Part shown: piece by piece, positions 16,849 through 25,715 of the stretch | How the letters are laid out: each line of letters starts with the position of its first letter | Position numbering within the stretch: the stretch's first letter is position 1 | DNA from: Paracoccaceae bacterium | GTDB taxonomy: Bacteria > Pseudomonadota > Alphaproteobacteria > Rhodobacterales > Rhodobacteraceae | Direction: 5' to 3' | Length of the DNA stretch: 64,000 nt | Assembly: GCA_004153385.1 (NCBI GenBank) | Contig: SDAL01000004.1 | Span: 1-64,000 of the forward strand | Made by a program: the position numbers and the translations under genes | Notes under the pieces: generated by a model | Told to the model about the DNA's origin: nothing | The model's input: the letters and a program-made list of their open reading frames with translations, nothing else | Databases searched by the model: none

Positions 16849-17076
16849 ATGTTTGGCGATGCGGCCGTTCGGTTCGGGCAGGCCGGTGATACGTCCTTTT
16901 GGAAACGTGCTTTGATGTTCGGTCTTCTACTTACACCTTTGGCGGCCCTGTCCTCGCGTCTGTTCGGGCTGGCCTTCGTTTTGGCCATCTGGCTGTTCTC
17001 GCGGCCCGGAGGATGGGCGGTTCTGGCAATGGGCGCGCTGGTCGCCGTGAAACTGCTGCCGGTGCCAACGCCCTGA
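16849..17076 (+). CDS. Small hydrophobic hypothetical protein
   Basis: 75-residue open frame 36 bases after fmt. It has two hydrophobic segments (about residues 23-40 and 42-70), so it would be a small inner-membrane protein. Start assignment is uncertain: the ATG at 16849 has only a weak AAGGCG far upstream. No family recognised. It may be the last gene of the def-fmt operon or not expressed. Confidence 0.45.
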   Translation: MFGDAAVRFGQAGDTSFWKRALMFGLLLTPLAALSSRLFGLAFVLAIWLFSRPGGWAVLAMGALVAVKLLPVPTP

Positions 17077-17200
17077 AATGTGCCTCCATATCGCCCTGAT
17101 CGCGTGCTCGTGTCTGGCGTCTTGGTGGCCTTTTGCGTCGCGCGCGTTAGCTACATATGCAGACGTTCCCCCCTGCCCCACCTCATCCAAAGAGCCGTAA

Positions 17201-17407
17201 ATGCCCATTACCATCCTTCTTGCCATTGCCGTTTTCATCGGGATCCTTTGGTACAAACGGCGTAATCCCTGCAACTGGGAGCGCACCGGAGGTCACGGCA
17301 CCTTGAAAGAATTCCGGTGCAAAACCTGTGGAGCGGTGGCCTACAGCGCACGCTACGACGGGCCGGAAGCGTGTAAAAAGGACATCGGCGATCCGCCTGC
17401 ACTGTAG
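17201..17407 (+). CDS. Small membrane protein with a C-terminal cysteine motif
   Basis: 68 residues: a single N-terminal transmembrane helix (about 2-17), a basic KRR stop-transfer, then a soluble tail with a CKTCG pair and a third Cys in EACKKD plus another in RNPCNW. Four cysteines in 50 residues suggest a small zinc site or disulfides facing the cytoplasm. No family recognised. It is preceded by about 120 bases without a gene and followed by a hairpin region. Confidence 0.65.
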   Translation: MPITILLAIAVFIGILWYKRRNPCNWERTGGHGTLKEFRCKTCGAVAYSARYDGPEACKKDIGDPPAL

Positions 17408-17472
17408 CTGCGCAGGTTTCCCTTGTTTGCGGGCACGCGCAAATTGCCGCCGATTTCCAGCCGGTGCAGGCA

Positions 17473-17506
17473 AAGTTCCGCTTGGGCCGGAAAGCCGCCG
17501 GAACTT
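17473..17506 (+). other. Intergenic inverted repeat without T-run
   Basis: AAGTTCCG (17473-17480) and CGGAACTT (17499-17506) are perfect complements around an 18-base loop containing a further GGCCGG/CCGCC pairing. It lies between two small genes; it could end the first transcript or shape the leader of the second. No U-tract follows. Confidence 0.5.
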
Positions 17507-17561
17507 CTGATTTCTCAATGGCGTTGATCCTGCAAATCTGCCTCAATCAGGAGACAACATT

Positions 17562-17825
17562 ATGGCCGATCACAACCCGCCCCCCCGCCGCGACGGTGGT
17601 ATGTATTTCATTCTCGGCGCGATCGTCGTCGCGCTGGGGGTATTGTTATGGTTCGTCATGGGGGATCCGGCCACCACAACGGCAGACAGATCGGACGGCG
17701 TGTCGATTACCAATCAGGTTGAAAATCCCCAGACTGATGCGCCTGTGGCCGATGATGCCCCTGCACAAGACCCCGCAGCCGAAGTGGACGTCGCGCCCAG
17801 TGCGGATGGCGATGGCAACCAATAA
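17562..17825 (+). CDS. Small single-pass membrane protein with acidic tail
   Basis: 87 residues with a good ribosome-binding site (AGGAG, 17541-17555 region). A short basic N-terminus (PPPRRDGG) is followed by one transmembrane helix (about 14-33), then an Asp/Ala/Pro-rich acidic tail of about 50 residues, probably periplasmic. No catalytic motif and no family recognised. Proteins of this plan are common in Rhodobacteraceae and are usually annotated as hypothetical. A good terminator follows. Confidence 0.7.
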   Translation: MADHNPPPRRDGGMYFILGAIVVALGVLLWFVMGDPATTTADRSDGVSITNQVENPQTDAPVADDAPAQDPAAEVDVAPSADGDGNQ

Positions 17826-17904
17826 CGGACCGGCGCCCGTCTCGCCCAGGCATTAAACGCTGGCCCAGACGCGCAAGCTTGGTGCGTCCGATATCCGTCA
17901 ATCC

Positions 17905-17933
17905 ATGCCCGCCGTAAAACCGGCGGGCATTTT
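17905..17933. terminator. Terminator between the small membrane protein gene and pyrF
   Basis: ATGCCCGCCG (17905-17914) pairs with CGGCGGGCAT (17921-17930) around TAAAAC, followed by TTT. It can serve both convergent genes. Confidence 0.82.
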
Positions 17934-17964
17934 CGTATCTATCGGAGGGTGTAGAAAAACCCCC

Positions 17965-18672
17965 TTAGATAGTCTTGATCTGCGCCAGAATGGCCGCAGC
18001 GGCCGCGCGCGGGTCTGCAGCCTGCCAAATCGGGCGCCCGACCACCAGATGGTCTGCCCCTGCCGCCAGCGCCGCAGCGGGTGTCTCTACCCGTTTCTGA
18101 TCGCCGAGCGCGGCACCTGCGGGGCGCACCCCCGGTGTAACGATCAGCTTGCCGCGCGCCTGTGGCAAGGCACGGATCTTCGCGGCCTCCTGCGGCGAGG
18201 CGATCACACCGTCTGCGCCCGCCTCCAGCGCGCGCGCGGCGCGGTCAACCACCAGATCCCCCACATCGCCTGCAACCATCAGGCCAGCATCCAGATCGGC
18301 CCGATCGAGCGACGTCAGGATCGTCACGGCAAGGATTTTCAGATCCGTACCGGCAGCCCCCTCTTTGGCGGCCCGTACCACATGGGGGTCGCCATGAACC
18401 GTTAGAAAATCCAGATCGAACTGGGCGATCCCGCGTACCGCGCTTTCTACCGTGGCGCCGATGTCAAAAAACTTCATATCCAGAAAGATGCGTTTGCCAT
18501 GCTCTTGTTTCAGCTCGTTGGCCAGCGCAAGGCCACCGCCGGTCAACATCCCCAAGCCGATTTTATAAAATGAGACCTGATCACCCAGCTTTTGTGCAAG
18601 CTCCATTCCGGCAAGCGCATTGGGCACATCAAGGGCAACGATCAAACGGTCATCGGCGGGAATTACGGACAT
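17965..18672 (-). CDS. pyrF: Orotidine 5'-phosphate decarboxylase
   Basis: Last step of UMP synthesis (235 residues). The TIM-barrel active-site signature appears as LDMKFFDIGATV (Asp-x-Lys-x-x-Asp) and the phosphate-binding C-terminus as VTPGVRPAG and GRPIWQA. The start at 18672 is supported by CAGGAGGC upstream; the longer open frame extends 54 codons further but lacks homology-like sequence. The gene is divergent from clpB, with a 282-base gap holding the clpB heat-shock promoter. Confidence 0.95.
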   Translation of the reverse strand: MSVIPADDRLIVALDVPNALAGMELAQKLGDQVSFYKIGLGMLTGGGLALANELKQEHGKRIFLDMKFFDIGATVESAVRGIAQFDLDFLTVHGDPHVVRAAKEGAAGTDLKILAVTILTSLDRADLDAGLMVAGDVGDLVVDRAARALEAGADGVIASPQEAAKIRALPQARGKLIVTPGVRPAGAALGDQKRVETPAAALAAGADHLVVGRPIWQAADPRAAAAAILAQIKTI

Positions 18673-18846
18673 ATGGCAGCCTCCTGTGGGATTTTTCACC
18701 GGATGCGCGTCGCGGCCAGCAAGGTCAAGCCCCATCGCGTAAAAACCAGACCATCGGGTGACCATGGACAATTCCAGACCACCGTATCCGGCGCGCTCAA
18801 ACCACTGATCAGGAGCAAAAAATACGCCAAACAAGGCGCTGAAACT

Positions 18847-18874
18847 CTTGAACCGGATAAAAGCTTCCCCATCT
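18847..18874 (+). promoter_or_regulatory. Heat-shock sigma-32 (RpoH) promoter of clpB
   Basis: CTTGAA (18847-18852) and CCCCATCT (18867-18874), separated by 14 bases, match the sigma-32 consensus CTTGAA-N13-17-CCCCATnT essentially perfectly. They lie about 80 bases before the clpB start, on the right strand. Known biology: clpB is a core RpoH regulon member. Confidence 0.88.
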
Positions 18875-18954
18875 TTCTAACCGAGACCCGACAAAGACAT
18901 GTGCCGAATGCGGGCATGTCTCAATACGGGGGCTTTAGCAAAAGGAGAATACCG

Positions 18955-21576
18955 ATGAACATGGAGAAGTTCACGGAACGGTCGCGCGGCTTTTTGCAAG
19001 CGGCGCAGACAATCGCGATGCGTGAGGGGCACCAGCGTGTGGTGCCCGAGCATCTTCTGAAAGCCTTGATGGATGACGATCAGGGGCTGTCTGCCAACCT
19101 GATCAACCGTTCGGGCGGCGAGGCCACGCGTGTGGCAGAGGCCGCCGATCTGGCCGTGTCGAAACTGCCCAAAGTTTCCGGCGCCGACAGCCAGACCTAT
19201 GTCGAGCAATCGCTGGTGCGCGTGCTGGACGAGGCGGAAAAGATTGCCAAAAAAGCAGGCGACAGCTTTGTTCCGGTCGAGCGGATTCTGATGGCGTTGG
19301 CCGTGGTCAACACGCGGGCGAAAGATGCGCTGGACGCAGGTGCGGTGACCGCACAAAAGCTCAATTCCGCGATCAATGACCTGCGCAAGGGGCGCACCGC
19401 TGACAGCGCATCGGCCGAGGAAGGCTATGAAGCGCTCAAGAAATACGCCCATGATCTGACAAAAGCGGCCGAAGACGGCAAAATCGACCCGATCATCGGT
19501 CGCGATGACGAAATCCGCCGTACGATGCAGGTTCTGTCGCGCCGCACCAAAAACAATCCGGTGCTGATCGGCGAGCCGGGTGTCGGGAAAACGGCGATTG
19601 CCGAAGGTCTGGCTTTGCGCATCATCAATGGTGACGTGCCTGAAAGCCTACGCGATAAACGTTTACTTGCGCTGGATATGGGCGCGTTGATCGCGGGTGC
19701 GAAATATCGCGGCGAATTCGAAGAGCGTCTGAAATCCATCCTGAAGGAAATCGAATCCGCCGCAGGCGAGATCATCTTGTTCATCGACGAGATGCACACG
19801 CTGGTGGGCGCTGGCAAATCCGAAGGCGCTATGGATGCGGCGAACCTGATCAAGCCCGCGCTGGCACGCGGCGAATTGCACTGTGTGGGCGCGACCACCC
19901 TGAACGAATACCGCAAATATGTGGAGAAAGACGCCGCTTTGGCGCGCCGGTTCCAACCGGTGATCGTCAGCGAACCTACGGTCGAGGACACGATTTCGAT
20001 CCTGCGCGGAATCAAGGAAAAATACGAGCTGCATCACGGCGTGAAAATTTCCGATAGCGCCTTGGTCTCTGCCGCGACGCTGTCGCATCGCTATATCACG
20101 GACCGGTTCCTGCCCGACAAGGCCATTGATCTGGTCGACGAGGCCGCATCGCGCCTGCGCATGGAGGTGGATTCCAAACCCGAAGAACTGGATGCGCTCG
20201 ACCGCCAGATCCTGCAATTGCAGATTGAGGCCGAAGCGTTGAAAAAAGAGGAAGATGCCGCCTCGAAAGACCGTTTGGACAAACTGGAAAAAGAGCTGGG
20301 CGATCTGCAGGACCGCTCGTCCGAGATGACCGCCAAATGGCAAGCAGAGCGCGATAAACTGGAATCGAGCCGCACCCTGAAAGAGCAGCTTGATCGGGCG
20401 CGGGCCGAATTGGAAACGGCCAAACGCGAGGGCGATTTCGGTCGCGCAGGCGAGCTGCAATATGGCCGCATTCCCGATCTGGTCAAACAACTGACCCATG
20501 CCGAGGCTGCCGAAGATGGTGATGTCATGGTCGAGGAAGCCGTCCGTCCGGAGCAGATCGCCGAGGTGGTCGAACGCTGGACCGGCATTCCGACATCGAA
20601 AATGCTCGAAGGAGAGCGCGAGAAGCTGCTGAAGATGGAAGATGAGCTGCACAAGCGGATCATCGGGCAGGATGCGGCTGTGAAGGCTGTGGCCAATTCG
20701 GTGCGCCGTGCGCGCGCGGGCCTGAATGACGAGAACCGCCCGCTGGGGTCGTTCCTGTTTTTGGGGCCAACCGGTGTGGGCAAAACCGAACTGACCAAAT
20801 CGGTGGCAGAATATCTGTTTGACGACGATCAGGCGATGGTGCGCATCGATATGTCGGAGTTCATGGAAAAACACTCCGTATCGCGTTTGATCGGGGCCCC
20901 TCCGGGATATGTCGGATATGACGAAGGTGGTGTGCTGACAGAGGCCGTGCGCCGCCGGCCCTATCAGGTCGTCTTGTTTGACGAGGTCGAAAAGGCGCAT
21001 CCGGATGTGTTCAACGTCCTGTTGCAGGTTCTGGACGACGGCGTGCTGACCGATGGACAGGGACGGACCGTGGACTTCAAGCAGACGCTGATCGTGCTCA
21101 CCTCCAACTTGGGGTCGCAGATGCTCAGCACCTTGCCCGAAGGCGGTGATAGCGCACAAGCCAAGGCGCAGGTCATGGATGCGGTACGGGCGCATTTCCG
21201 GCCCGAATTCCTGAACCGTCTGGACGAGATGGTGATTTTTGATCGCCTGTCGCGTGAGAATATGAGTGGCATCGTCTCGATCCAGCTGGCGCGTCTGGAA
21301 AGCCGTCTGGCAGACCGTAAGATCGGGTTGGCGCTTGACGATGCGGCGCGCAAATGGCTCGCGGATAAGGGCTATGATCCTGTCTATGGGGCGCGTCCGC
21401 TGAAGCGGGTGATCCAGCGCTACATGCAAGACCCGCTGGCAGAGCTGATCTTGTCGGGACAGTTGCATGACGGGGCCACCGTGGCCGTAACCGCAGGCCC
21501 CGAAGGACTGTCTGTGGGCGGGCATATCGCCCCGCCCGGCCCCGAGGAACTGGGCAGCGGCACCTCCCTGCACTGA
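18955..21576 (+). CDS. clpB: ClpB disaggregase
   Basis: Hexameric AAA+ chaperone that pulls proteins out of aggregates with DnaK (873 residues). Domains in order: double Clp-N repeat (1-150), AAA-1 with Walker [14 protein letters not shown], the long coiled-coil middle domain rich in Glu, Lys and Leu (about 410-525), AAA-2 with Walker [13 protein letters not shown], and the C-terminal D2 small domain. The start at 18955 has AAAGGAG just upstream; the open frame extends 121 codons further but is unlike ClpB. A textbook sigma-32 promoter precedes it. A very stable hairpin follows. Confidence 0.97.
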   Translation: MNMEKFTERSRGFLQAAQTIAMREGHQRVVPEHLLKALMDDDQGLSANLINRSGGEATRVAEAADLAVSKLPKVSGADSQTYVEQSLVRVLDEAEKIAKKAGDSFVPVERILMALAVVNTRAKDALDAGAVTAQKLNSAINDLRKGRTADSASAEEGYEALKKYAHDLTKAAEDGKIDPIIGRDDEIRRTMQVLSRRTKNNPVLIGEPGVGKTAIAEGLALRIINGDVPESLRDKRLLALDMGALIAGAKYRGEFEERLKSILKEIESAAGEIILFIDEMHTLVGAGKSEGAMDAANLIKPALARGELHCVGATTLNEYRKYVEKDAALARRFQPVIVSEPTVEDTISILRGIKEKYELHHGVKISDSALVSAATLSHRYITDRFLPDKAIDLVDEAASRLRMEVDSKPEELDALDRQILQLQIEAEALKKEEDAASKDRLDKLEKELGDLQDRSSEMTAKWQAERDKLESSRTLKEQLDRARAELETAKREGDFGRAGELQYGRIPDLVKQLTHAEAAEDGDVMVEEAVRPEQIAEVVERWTGIPTSKMLEGEREKLLKMEDELHKRIIGQDAAVKAVANSVRRARAGLNDENRPLGSFLFLGPTGVGKTELTKSVAEYLFDDDQAMVRIDMSEFMEKHSVSRLIGAPPGYVGYDEGGVLTEAVRRRPYQVVLFDEVEKAHPDVFNVLLQVLDDGVLTDGQGRTVDFKQTLIVLTSNLGSQMLSTLPEGGDSAQAKAQVMDAVRAHFRPEFLNRLDEMVIFDRLSRENMSGIVSIQLARLESRLADRKIGLALDDAARKWLADKGYDPVYGARPLKRVIQRYMQDPLAELILSGQLHDGATVAVTAGPEGLSVGGHIAPPGPEELGSGTSLH

Positions 21577-21590
21577 TCGCCAGACCACCG

Positions 21591-21622
21591 CGCCGGCGCA
21601 TGCTGTCCTGCATGCGCCGGCG
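21591..21622 (+). terminator. Hairpin at the clpB 3' end
   Basis: CGCCGGCGCATGC (21591-21603) and GCATGCGCCGGCG (21610-21622) are a perfect 13-bp inverted repeat with a six-base loop, 14 bases after the stop. No T-run follows, so it may be a terminator of the non-canonical kind or a 3' stability element. Confidence 0.6.
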
Positions 21623-21821
21623 TTGTGCGACGCACGGAGATTTGTTTGATCGCGTCCGGCCTGGCCGCCTGTCGGGCCTGCGCCTGCGGGCCGCGGCAAA
21701 GCGCTGGTTTGCCCCTTGTAGAAGACCTGCAATCCGAGCGTGCCAAAGGGCCGCCCCATGTGTTTTTTTGCTCCCACCTGCGGACAGGGTTCGCTATATT
21801 GGCGCGGTCAAGGAGGCCACT

Positions 21822-23123
21822 ATGCCTGCGATATGCCGTGGCTGTCTTAGCCTGTACACCACCCCGCCCGCACGCTGCCCCCGCTGCCACAGCGGGCATG
21901 TCATTGCCCATCCGGAACTGTTCGAACTAACCATCGCCCATATAGATTGCGACAGCTTCTATGCCTCGGTTGAAAAGCGGGACAATCCCGAACTGGCCTC
22001 CAAACCCGTGATCGTGGGCGGCGGCGACAGGGGCGTTGTCACCACGTGCTGCTATGTGGCGCGTATTTCCGGTGTAAAATCGGCGATGCCGATGCATCAT
22101 GCCCGCAGGCTTTGCCCCGATGCGGTAATCGTGCCCCCGCGTATGGCCCACTATGCGCAAGTCTCACAGCAGATCCGCGAAAAAATGACCCAGCTGACCC
22201 CGTTGATCGAACCTTTGTCGCTGGACGAGGCATTTCTGGACCTGCGTGGCACCGCACGATTACATGATGCGCCGCCGGCCCTTCTGATGGCCAGACTGGC
22301 ACGCGAGATAGAGCGCGATATCGGGGTCACTGCCTCTGTCGGGTTGAGCCATAACAAATTTCTGGCCAAGATCGCGTCCGATCTGGACAAGCCACGCGGC
22401 TATTCGGTGGTCGGTCGCGCTGATACCGAAGACTTCCTGCGCGACAAACCCGTGGGGCTGCTGTGGGGCGTGGGTGCCGCCACCAAAAGCGCGCTGGCGG
22501 GGGCTGGGGTGCGTCGCTTGGCCGACATCCGCAAGATGGGCCGCGATGCGATGATGCGCCGTTTCGGGGCGCACGGGATGCGTCTGTGGCAACTGGCCTG
22601 CGGCGAGGATGCCCGACAGGTTACGCCCAACTCTGCAGTGAAATCCGTCTCGAATGAAACAACGTTTTCGCGGGATCTCTCTGACAGAGAGGCGCTTCTG
22701 GCCCGGCTTTGGCATCTGGCGGAAAAAACTGCAGACCGGATGAAGGCAAAGGATCTTGCCGGGCGTGTGGTCACGCTAAAGCTGAAACGATCCGATTTTT
22801 CATCGATCACGCGGCAACGCCAGCTGACCGAGGCCAGCCAACTTGCCGATACATTGTTTCACGTGGGACAAGACCTGTTTGACAGGCTGCCAGCCCCGAC
22901 AAGCTATCGGTTGATCGGCATCGGCTATTCAGATCTCGTCGTCGCCAACGGCCACGATCCGGTGGGCGATTTACTTGATCCCGATGCCGCCAAACGCGCA
23001 GCGCTGGAACGCGCACGCGATTCCATTCGCGCAAAATTCGGCGCAGATGCTATTCGCACAGGACGCGGTGCGGCGATTGGCCGGGATGCGCCTGACAAAA
23101 CCACGCAAACGGATCAAGGCTAG
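21822..23123 (+). CDS. dinB: DNA polymerase IV (Y-family) with N-terminal zinc-ribbon-like extension
   Basis: Error-prone translesion polymerase (433 residues). The Y-family catalytic motifs are DCDSFYASVE and SLDEAFLDL; helix-hairpin-helix and little-finger regions follow (GVGAATKSAL, AVKSVSNETTF). Before the polymerase core there is an extension of about 40 residues with four cysteines (C5, C8, C19, C22) that looks like a zinc ribbon. The start at 21822 follows AAGGAGG; the open frame extends upstream without homology. No clear LexA box (GTTC-N7-GTTC) was found in the 240-base upstream gap. The C-terminus lacks an obvious beta-clamp peptide that I could assign. Confidence 0.93.
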   Translation: MPAICRGCLSLYTTPPARCPRCHSGHVIAHPELFELTIAHIDCDSFYASVEKRDNPELASKPVIVGGGDRGVVTTCCYVARISGVKSAMPMHHARRLCPDAVIVPPRMAHYAQVSQQIREKMTQLTPLIEPLSLDEAFLDLRGTARLHDAPPALLMARLAREIERDIGVTASVGLSHNKFLAKIASDLDKPRGYSVVGRADTEDFLRDKPVGLLWGVGAATKSALAGAGVRRLADIRKMGRDAMMRRFGAHGMRLWQLACGEDARQVTPNSAVKSVSNETTFSRDLSDREALLARLWHLAEKTADRMKAKDLAGRVVTLKLKRSDFSSITRQRQLTEASQLADTLFHVGQDLFDRLPAPTSYRLIGIGYSDLVVANGHDPVGDLLDPDAAKRAALERARDSIRAKFGADAIRTGRGAAIGRDAPDKTTQTDQG

Positions 23124-23127
23124 GGCT

Positions 23128-23994
23128 TTATTCCGCGGCCAGTGGCGGCTTTTCAGACCAAAGCCCGGCAATCCGCCTTAGAACACCATCCATCACATCG
23201 GCAAAGTGCGCGAAATTCTGGTTTGGCTCGATCGTGGCCTCATTCATGTAGAGCGCGCGGTTGATCTCGATTTGCAAGACATGCAGCCCCTGCGCAGGCC
23301 GCCCGTGACGCTGTGTGATATAGGCCCCCGCAAACGGAGAATTGTGGCTGACACGCAGGCCGGTTTCGCGCAGCGCGCCTGCGACCAGATCACTCATCTG
23401 TGGGCTGGCCGATGCCCCGTAGCGATCACCGATCACGATATCGGGCCGCCGGGTTCCGAAAGTGGACAGGGCATCATTTGGCATTGAATGCAGGTCGATC
23501 AGCAAAGAATGGCCGAACTGTGTACGATTGGCCTGCATCAGGTCAGCGATTCGCGCGTGCCACGGTGCCCAGATCCGATCAAGACGTTCGCGCGCCTCAT
23601 CCAACGTGATCTTTCCCAGCCGAATCGCGCGACCGCCTGCCACCACCCTCGGAATCACACCCAAACCCGCAGCCACGCGATTGCCCCGTCCACGACACCG
23701 CAGGCCCGCGATGATTCCCGGATCAAGCTCGGTCGAATCGCGATTCAGGTCCAAAAATGCGCGTGGATAGTTGGCCGCGATACTGATTGCCCCGAAATCG
23801 GGGCAGTTGCGCATGAATTGATCTACAAAAGCATCCTCGGAGGAGCGAAGCTGCAACAGAGAAATAGCTGCATCCTCTTGAAAATATTCAGGATAATGGC
23901 ATCCTGAATGTGGCGATGCGAAAATAACCGGCGTGGTGACGGGCTGCGGCACCCGCAGGGCATAGGGGGGGATATGCAATTTTCGCTCGGGCAT
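23128..23994 (-). CDS. N-formylglutamate amidohydrolase family protein
   Basis: Predicted zinc hydrolase of 288 residues (HutG-like family) that splits N-formylglutamate to formate and glutamate at the end of one histidine-degradation route. Motifs seen: FASPHSGCHYP near the N-terminus, LDLNRD, LIDLHSMP and the HNSPFAGAYITQRHG block. The start at 23994 (MPERKLH) has CGGAGG upstream; an in-frame ATG at 24015 is possible. No other hut gene is nearby, so the physiological substrate is uncertain. It converges on dinB with only four bases between the stops. Confidence 0.85.
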   Translation of the reverse strand: MPERKLHIPPYALRVPQPVTTPVIFASPHSGCHYPEYFQEDAAISLLQLRSSEDAFVDQFMRNCPDFGAISIAANYPRAFLDLNRDSTELDPGIIAGLRCRGRGNRVAAGLGVIPRVVAGGRAIRLGKITLDEARERLDRIWAPWHARIADLMQANRTQFGHSLLIDLHSMPNDALSTFGTRRPDIVIGDRYGASASPQMSDLVAGALRETGLRVSHNSPFAGAYITQRHGRPAQGLHVLQIEINRALYMNEATIEPNQNFAHFADVMDGVLRRIAGLWSEKPPLAAE

Positions 23995-24051
23995 GGGGCC
24001 TCCGGTGGACGTCATGAAATGTAGCGCAGTATTTTTTCCTTCAAAACCCTC

Positions 24052-24080
24052 TTGAAAGCCCCCCGAAGTCCTTTTATAGA
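24052..24080 (+). promoter_or_regulatory. Sigma-70-type promoter for tRNA-Val
   Basis: TTGAAA (24052-24057) and TATAGA (24075-24080) with a 17-base spacer, on the tRNA strand, about 97 bases before the mature tRNA 5' end. Good match to the housekeeping consensus; it would give a precursor with a leader of roughly 90 bases. Confidence 0.55.
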
Positions 24081-24177
24081 CCCCTCCACACCGAGGTGGT
24101 GCACACGGGGTTGTCGTCCGGTTCAAGGCGTTAGTCTGGATCAGGTTCCAATCCCAGGTCAATCCGATCGGTTGTGT

Positions 24178-24252
24178 GGGCGGTTAGCTCAGCGGTAGAG
24201 CACTACGTTGACATCGTAGTGGCCACTGGTTCGATCCCAGTACCGCCCACCA
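24178..24252 (+). tRNA. tRNA-Val (GAC)
   Basis: 75-base gene with the CCA end encoded (24250-24252). The acceptor stem GGGCGGT (24178-24184) pairs with ACCGCCC (24242-24248). The D-loop has AGCTCAGCGGTAGAGC, the anticodon arm CTACG-TTGACAT-CGTAG gives anticodon GAC, and the T-arm has GGTTCGATCC. All parts fit a functional tRNA for valine GUC/GUU codons. Confidence 0.97.
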
Positions 24253-24332
24253 TCTAATTTCGCCGCCCCCGGCTTGGCTGTGGGGTCTTTTGCTTTCAAG
24301 GCGCACGCGCGCCGCGACTAGGAGATAGACCT

Positions 24333-24458
24333 ATGAAGGTTCGCAACTCACTCCGCTCGCTCAAGCAGCGTCATCGCGATTGCCAAATCGTGCGCCGCAA
24401 GGGCCGCGTCTACGTAATCAACAAGACGCAGCGTCGTTTCAAAGCCCGTCAGGGCTAA
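24333..24458 (+). CDS. rpmJ: Ribosomal protein L36 (bL36, zinc-free form)
   Basis: 41-residue large-subunit protein beginning [17 protein letters not shown] and ending RRFKARQG. It has a single Cys, so it is the long 'C-minus' form without the zinc-binding CxxC/CxxxH set; this is the usual form in alphaproteobacteria. GGAGATAGACCT precedes the ATG. It stands alone 80 bases after tRNA-Val and is followed by a good terminator. Confidence 0.95.
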   Translation: MKVRNSLRSLKQRHRDCQIVRRKGRVYVINKTQRRFKARQG

Positions 24459-24483
24459 AACGACCGAGCTATCGGCAAGTATT

Positions 24484-24516
24484 AAAAAGGCTGTGCATAT
24501 TATGCGCAGCCTTTTT
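24484..24516 (+). terminator. Terminator of rpmJ
   Basis: GGCTGTGCATA (24489-24499) pairs with TATGCGCAGCC (24501-24511) with one G-T pair, flanked by five A and five T. Confidence 0.9.
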
Positions 24517-24580
24517 CTTTATGCCTGTCAGGCGACAATGGCCCACACGTGATCAGCGCGCCGGTCGAAAAATCCCCCCG

Positions 24581-25231
24581 TCAGAACGGCGGCTTGGCGC
24601 TGAATGTCATATGCGTGCCACCGTCGGGATGACGTAGCCTGAGCGTTTCGGCATGCAGCATCAGACGCGGGTAATCGCGCGCCGCCCCTTCGGCATAGAA
24701 CGGATCGCCCAGAATCGGATGGCCCAACGCCAGCATATGCACGCGCAGTTGGTGACTGCGCCCTGTCAGCGGATTCAACCGCACGCGGGTTGTGCCATCT
24801 GCCTCGTGGCGTAAAACGCGCCAGTCGGTCTGAGCGGGCTTGCCGGTTTCATGGTTCACGTGCTGTCGGGGGCGGTTCGGCCAATCCACGATCAACGGCA
24901 GATCCACCTGTCCGGTTTTCGGGGACAGATGCCCGTCAAGCCGCGCAATATAGGCCTTTTTTGTGTGGCGTTTTTCGAACTGCAACCCCAGATGGCGCTG
25001 CGCATGCGGCGTGAGCGCGAACACCATAACCCCGGACGTGTCACAATCCAGCCGGTGCACCAACAACACCTGCGGATAGGTCTCTCGCAAACGGGCGATC
25101 ACGCAATCGGCCTTGTCCGGGCCTTTACCGGGTACGGACAGCAAGCCGGACGGCTTTTCGATCACCAGAATCTCATGATCTGCATGCAGGATTTCCGGTG
25201 GATCGTCGGGTGGGTCGTATTGATAGCTCAT
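24581..25231 (-). CDS. rluA: RluA-type pseudouridine synthase
   Basis: Isomerises uridine in RNA; E. coli RluA modifies 23S position 746 and position 32 of some tRNAs. This protein (216 residues) resembles E. coli RluA along its length: N-terminal PPDDPPEIL, KPSGLLSVPG, the catalytic Asp in HRLDCDTSGV, LPLIVDWPNRPRQ, TGKPAQT and TGRSHQLRVHM. The start at 25231 (MSYQYD) is preferred over 25252. Transcribed alone. Confidence 0.92.
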   Translation of the reverse strand: MSYQYDPPDDPPEILHADHEILVIEKPSGLLSVPGKGPDKADCVIARLRETYPQVLLVHRLDCDTSGVMVFALTPHAQRHLGLQFEKRHTKKAYIARLDGHLSPKTGQVDLPLIVDWPNRPRQHVNHETGKPAQTDWRVLRHEADGTTRVRLNPLTGRSHQLRVHMLALGHPILGDPFYAEGAARDYPRLMLHAETLRLRHPDGGTHMTFSAKPPF

Positions 25232-25361
25232 AGCTTCGATTGCCCCGTCCACACTCCGAGGTCAAGCATATGTAACCCACCGGCAGTGATATACGATTTC
25301 GTAAGCAATCAGCCCTAGAACCGGAACTGTGGAACGCAAACGCAATCGGGGCGTGCTAGAT

Positions 25362-25715
25362 ATGGATCTGAAAACTGAAAGCCATGAGAATACACTTTGG
25401 GTCCATCTCGACGAACCCCGCCTTGATGCTGCGGTCGCCTTGCGGTTCAAAGACAACATGCGTGACATATGCTTACCGCACTATCACCGGATCATGCTGG
25501 ACATGTCTGCGGTCACATTTCTTGACAGCTCGGGTTTGGGCGCGCTCGTGGCGGTGATGAAATCCCTTTCCAAAGACCAGACGCTTGAACTTGCCGCGCC
25601 GTCCTTCAATGTCAGCAAAGTTCTTCGTCTCACGCGAATGGATACCGTCTTCACCATCCATGCCACACTTGCCGATGCCAGAGCAGCAGGGGGTTTCGAT
25701 GCCGTCCAATCCTGA
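25362..25715 (+). CDS. STAS-domain anti-sigma factor antagonist
   Basis: 117-residue SpoIIAA/RsbV-like protein. The phosphorylation loop is intact (DSSGLG, residues 55-60), so the serine that the kinase partner would modify is present. The start at 25362 is preferred; a GTG at 25329 would add 11 residues. Its end overlaps the following ATP-binding kinase gene by 17 bases, a strong sign of paired expression. In the partner-switch scheme, the unphosphorylated antagonist binds the kinase and frees its target. No sigma factor adjoins, so the target is unknown. Confidence 0.9.
   Translation: MDLKTESHENTLWVHLDEPRLDAAVALRFKDNMRDICLPHYHRIMLDMSAVTFLDSSGLGALVAVMKSLSKDQTLELAAPSFNVSKVLRLTRMDTVFTIHATLADARAAGGFDAVQS

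Noticed and set aside
19663-21777. 704-codon minus-strand frame over clpB
   Set aside because: Antisense to ClpB with both AAA domains intact on the plus strand; the translation has no domain pattern.
21577-21821. Possible LexA (SOS) box upstream of dinB
   Set aside because: No GTTC-N7-GTTC or GAAC-N7-GAAC match found in the gap; a single GTTC near 21790 is insufficient.
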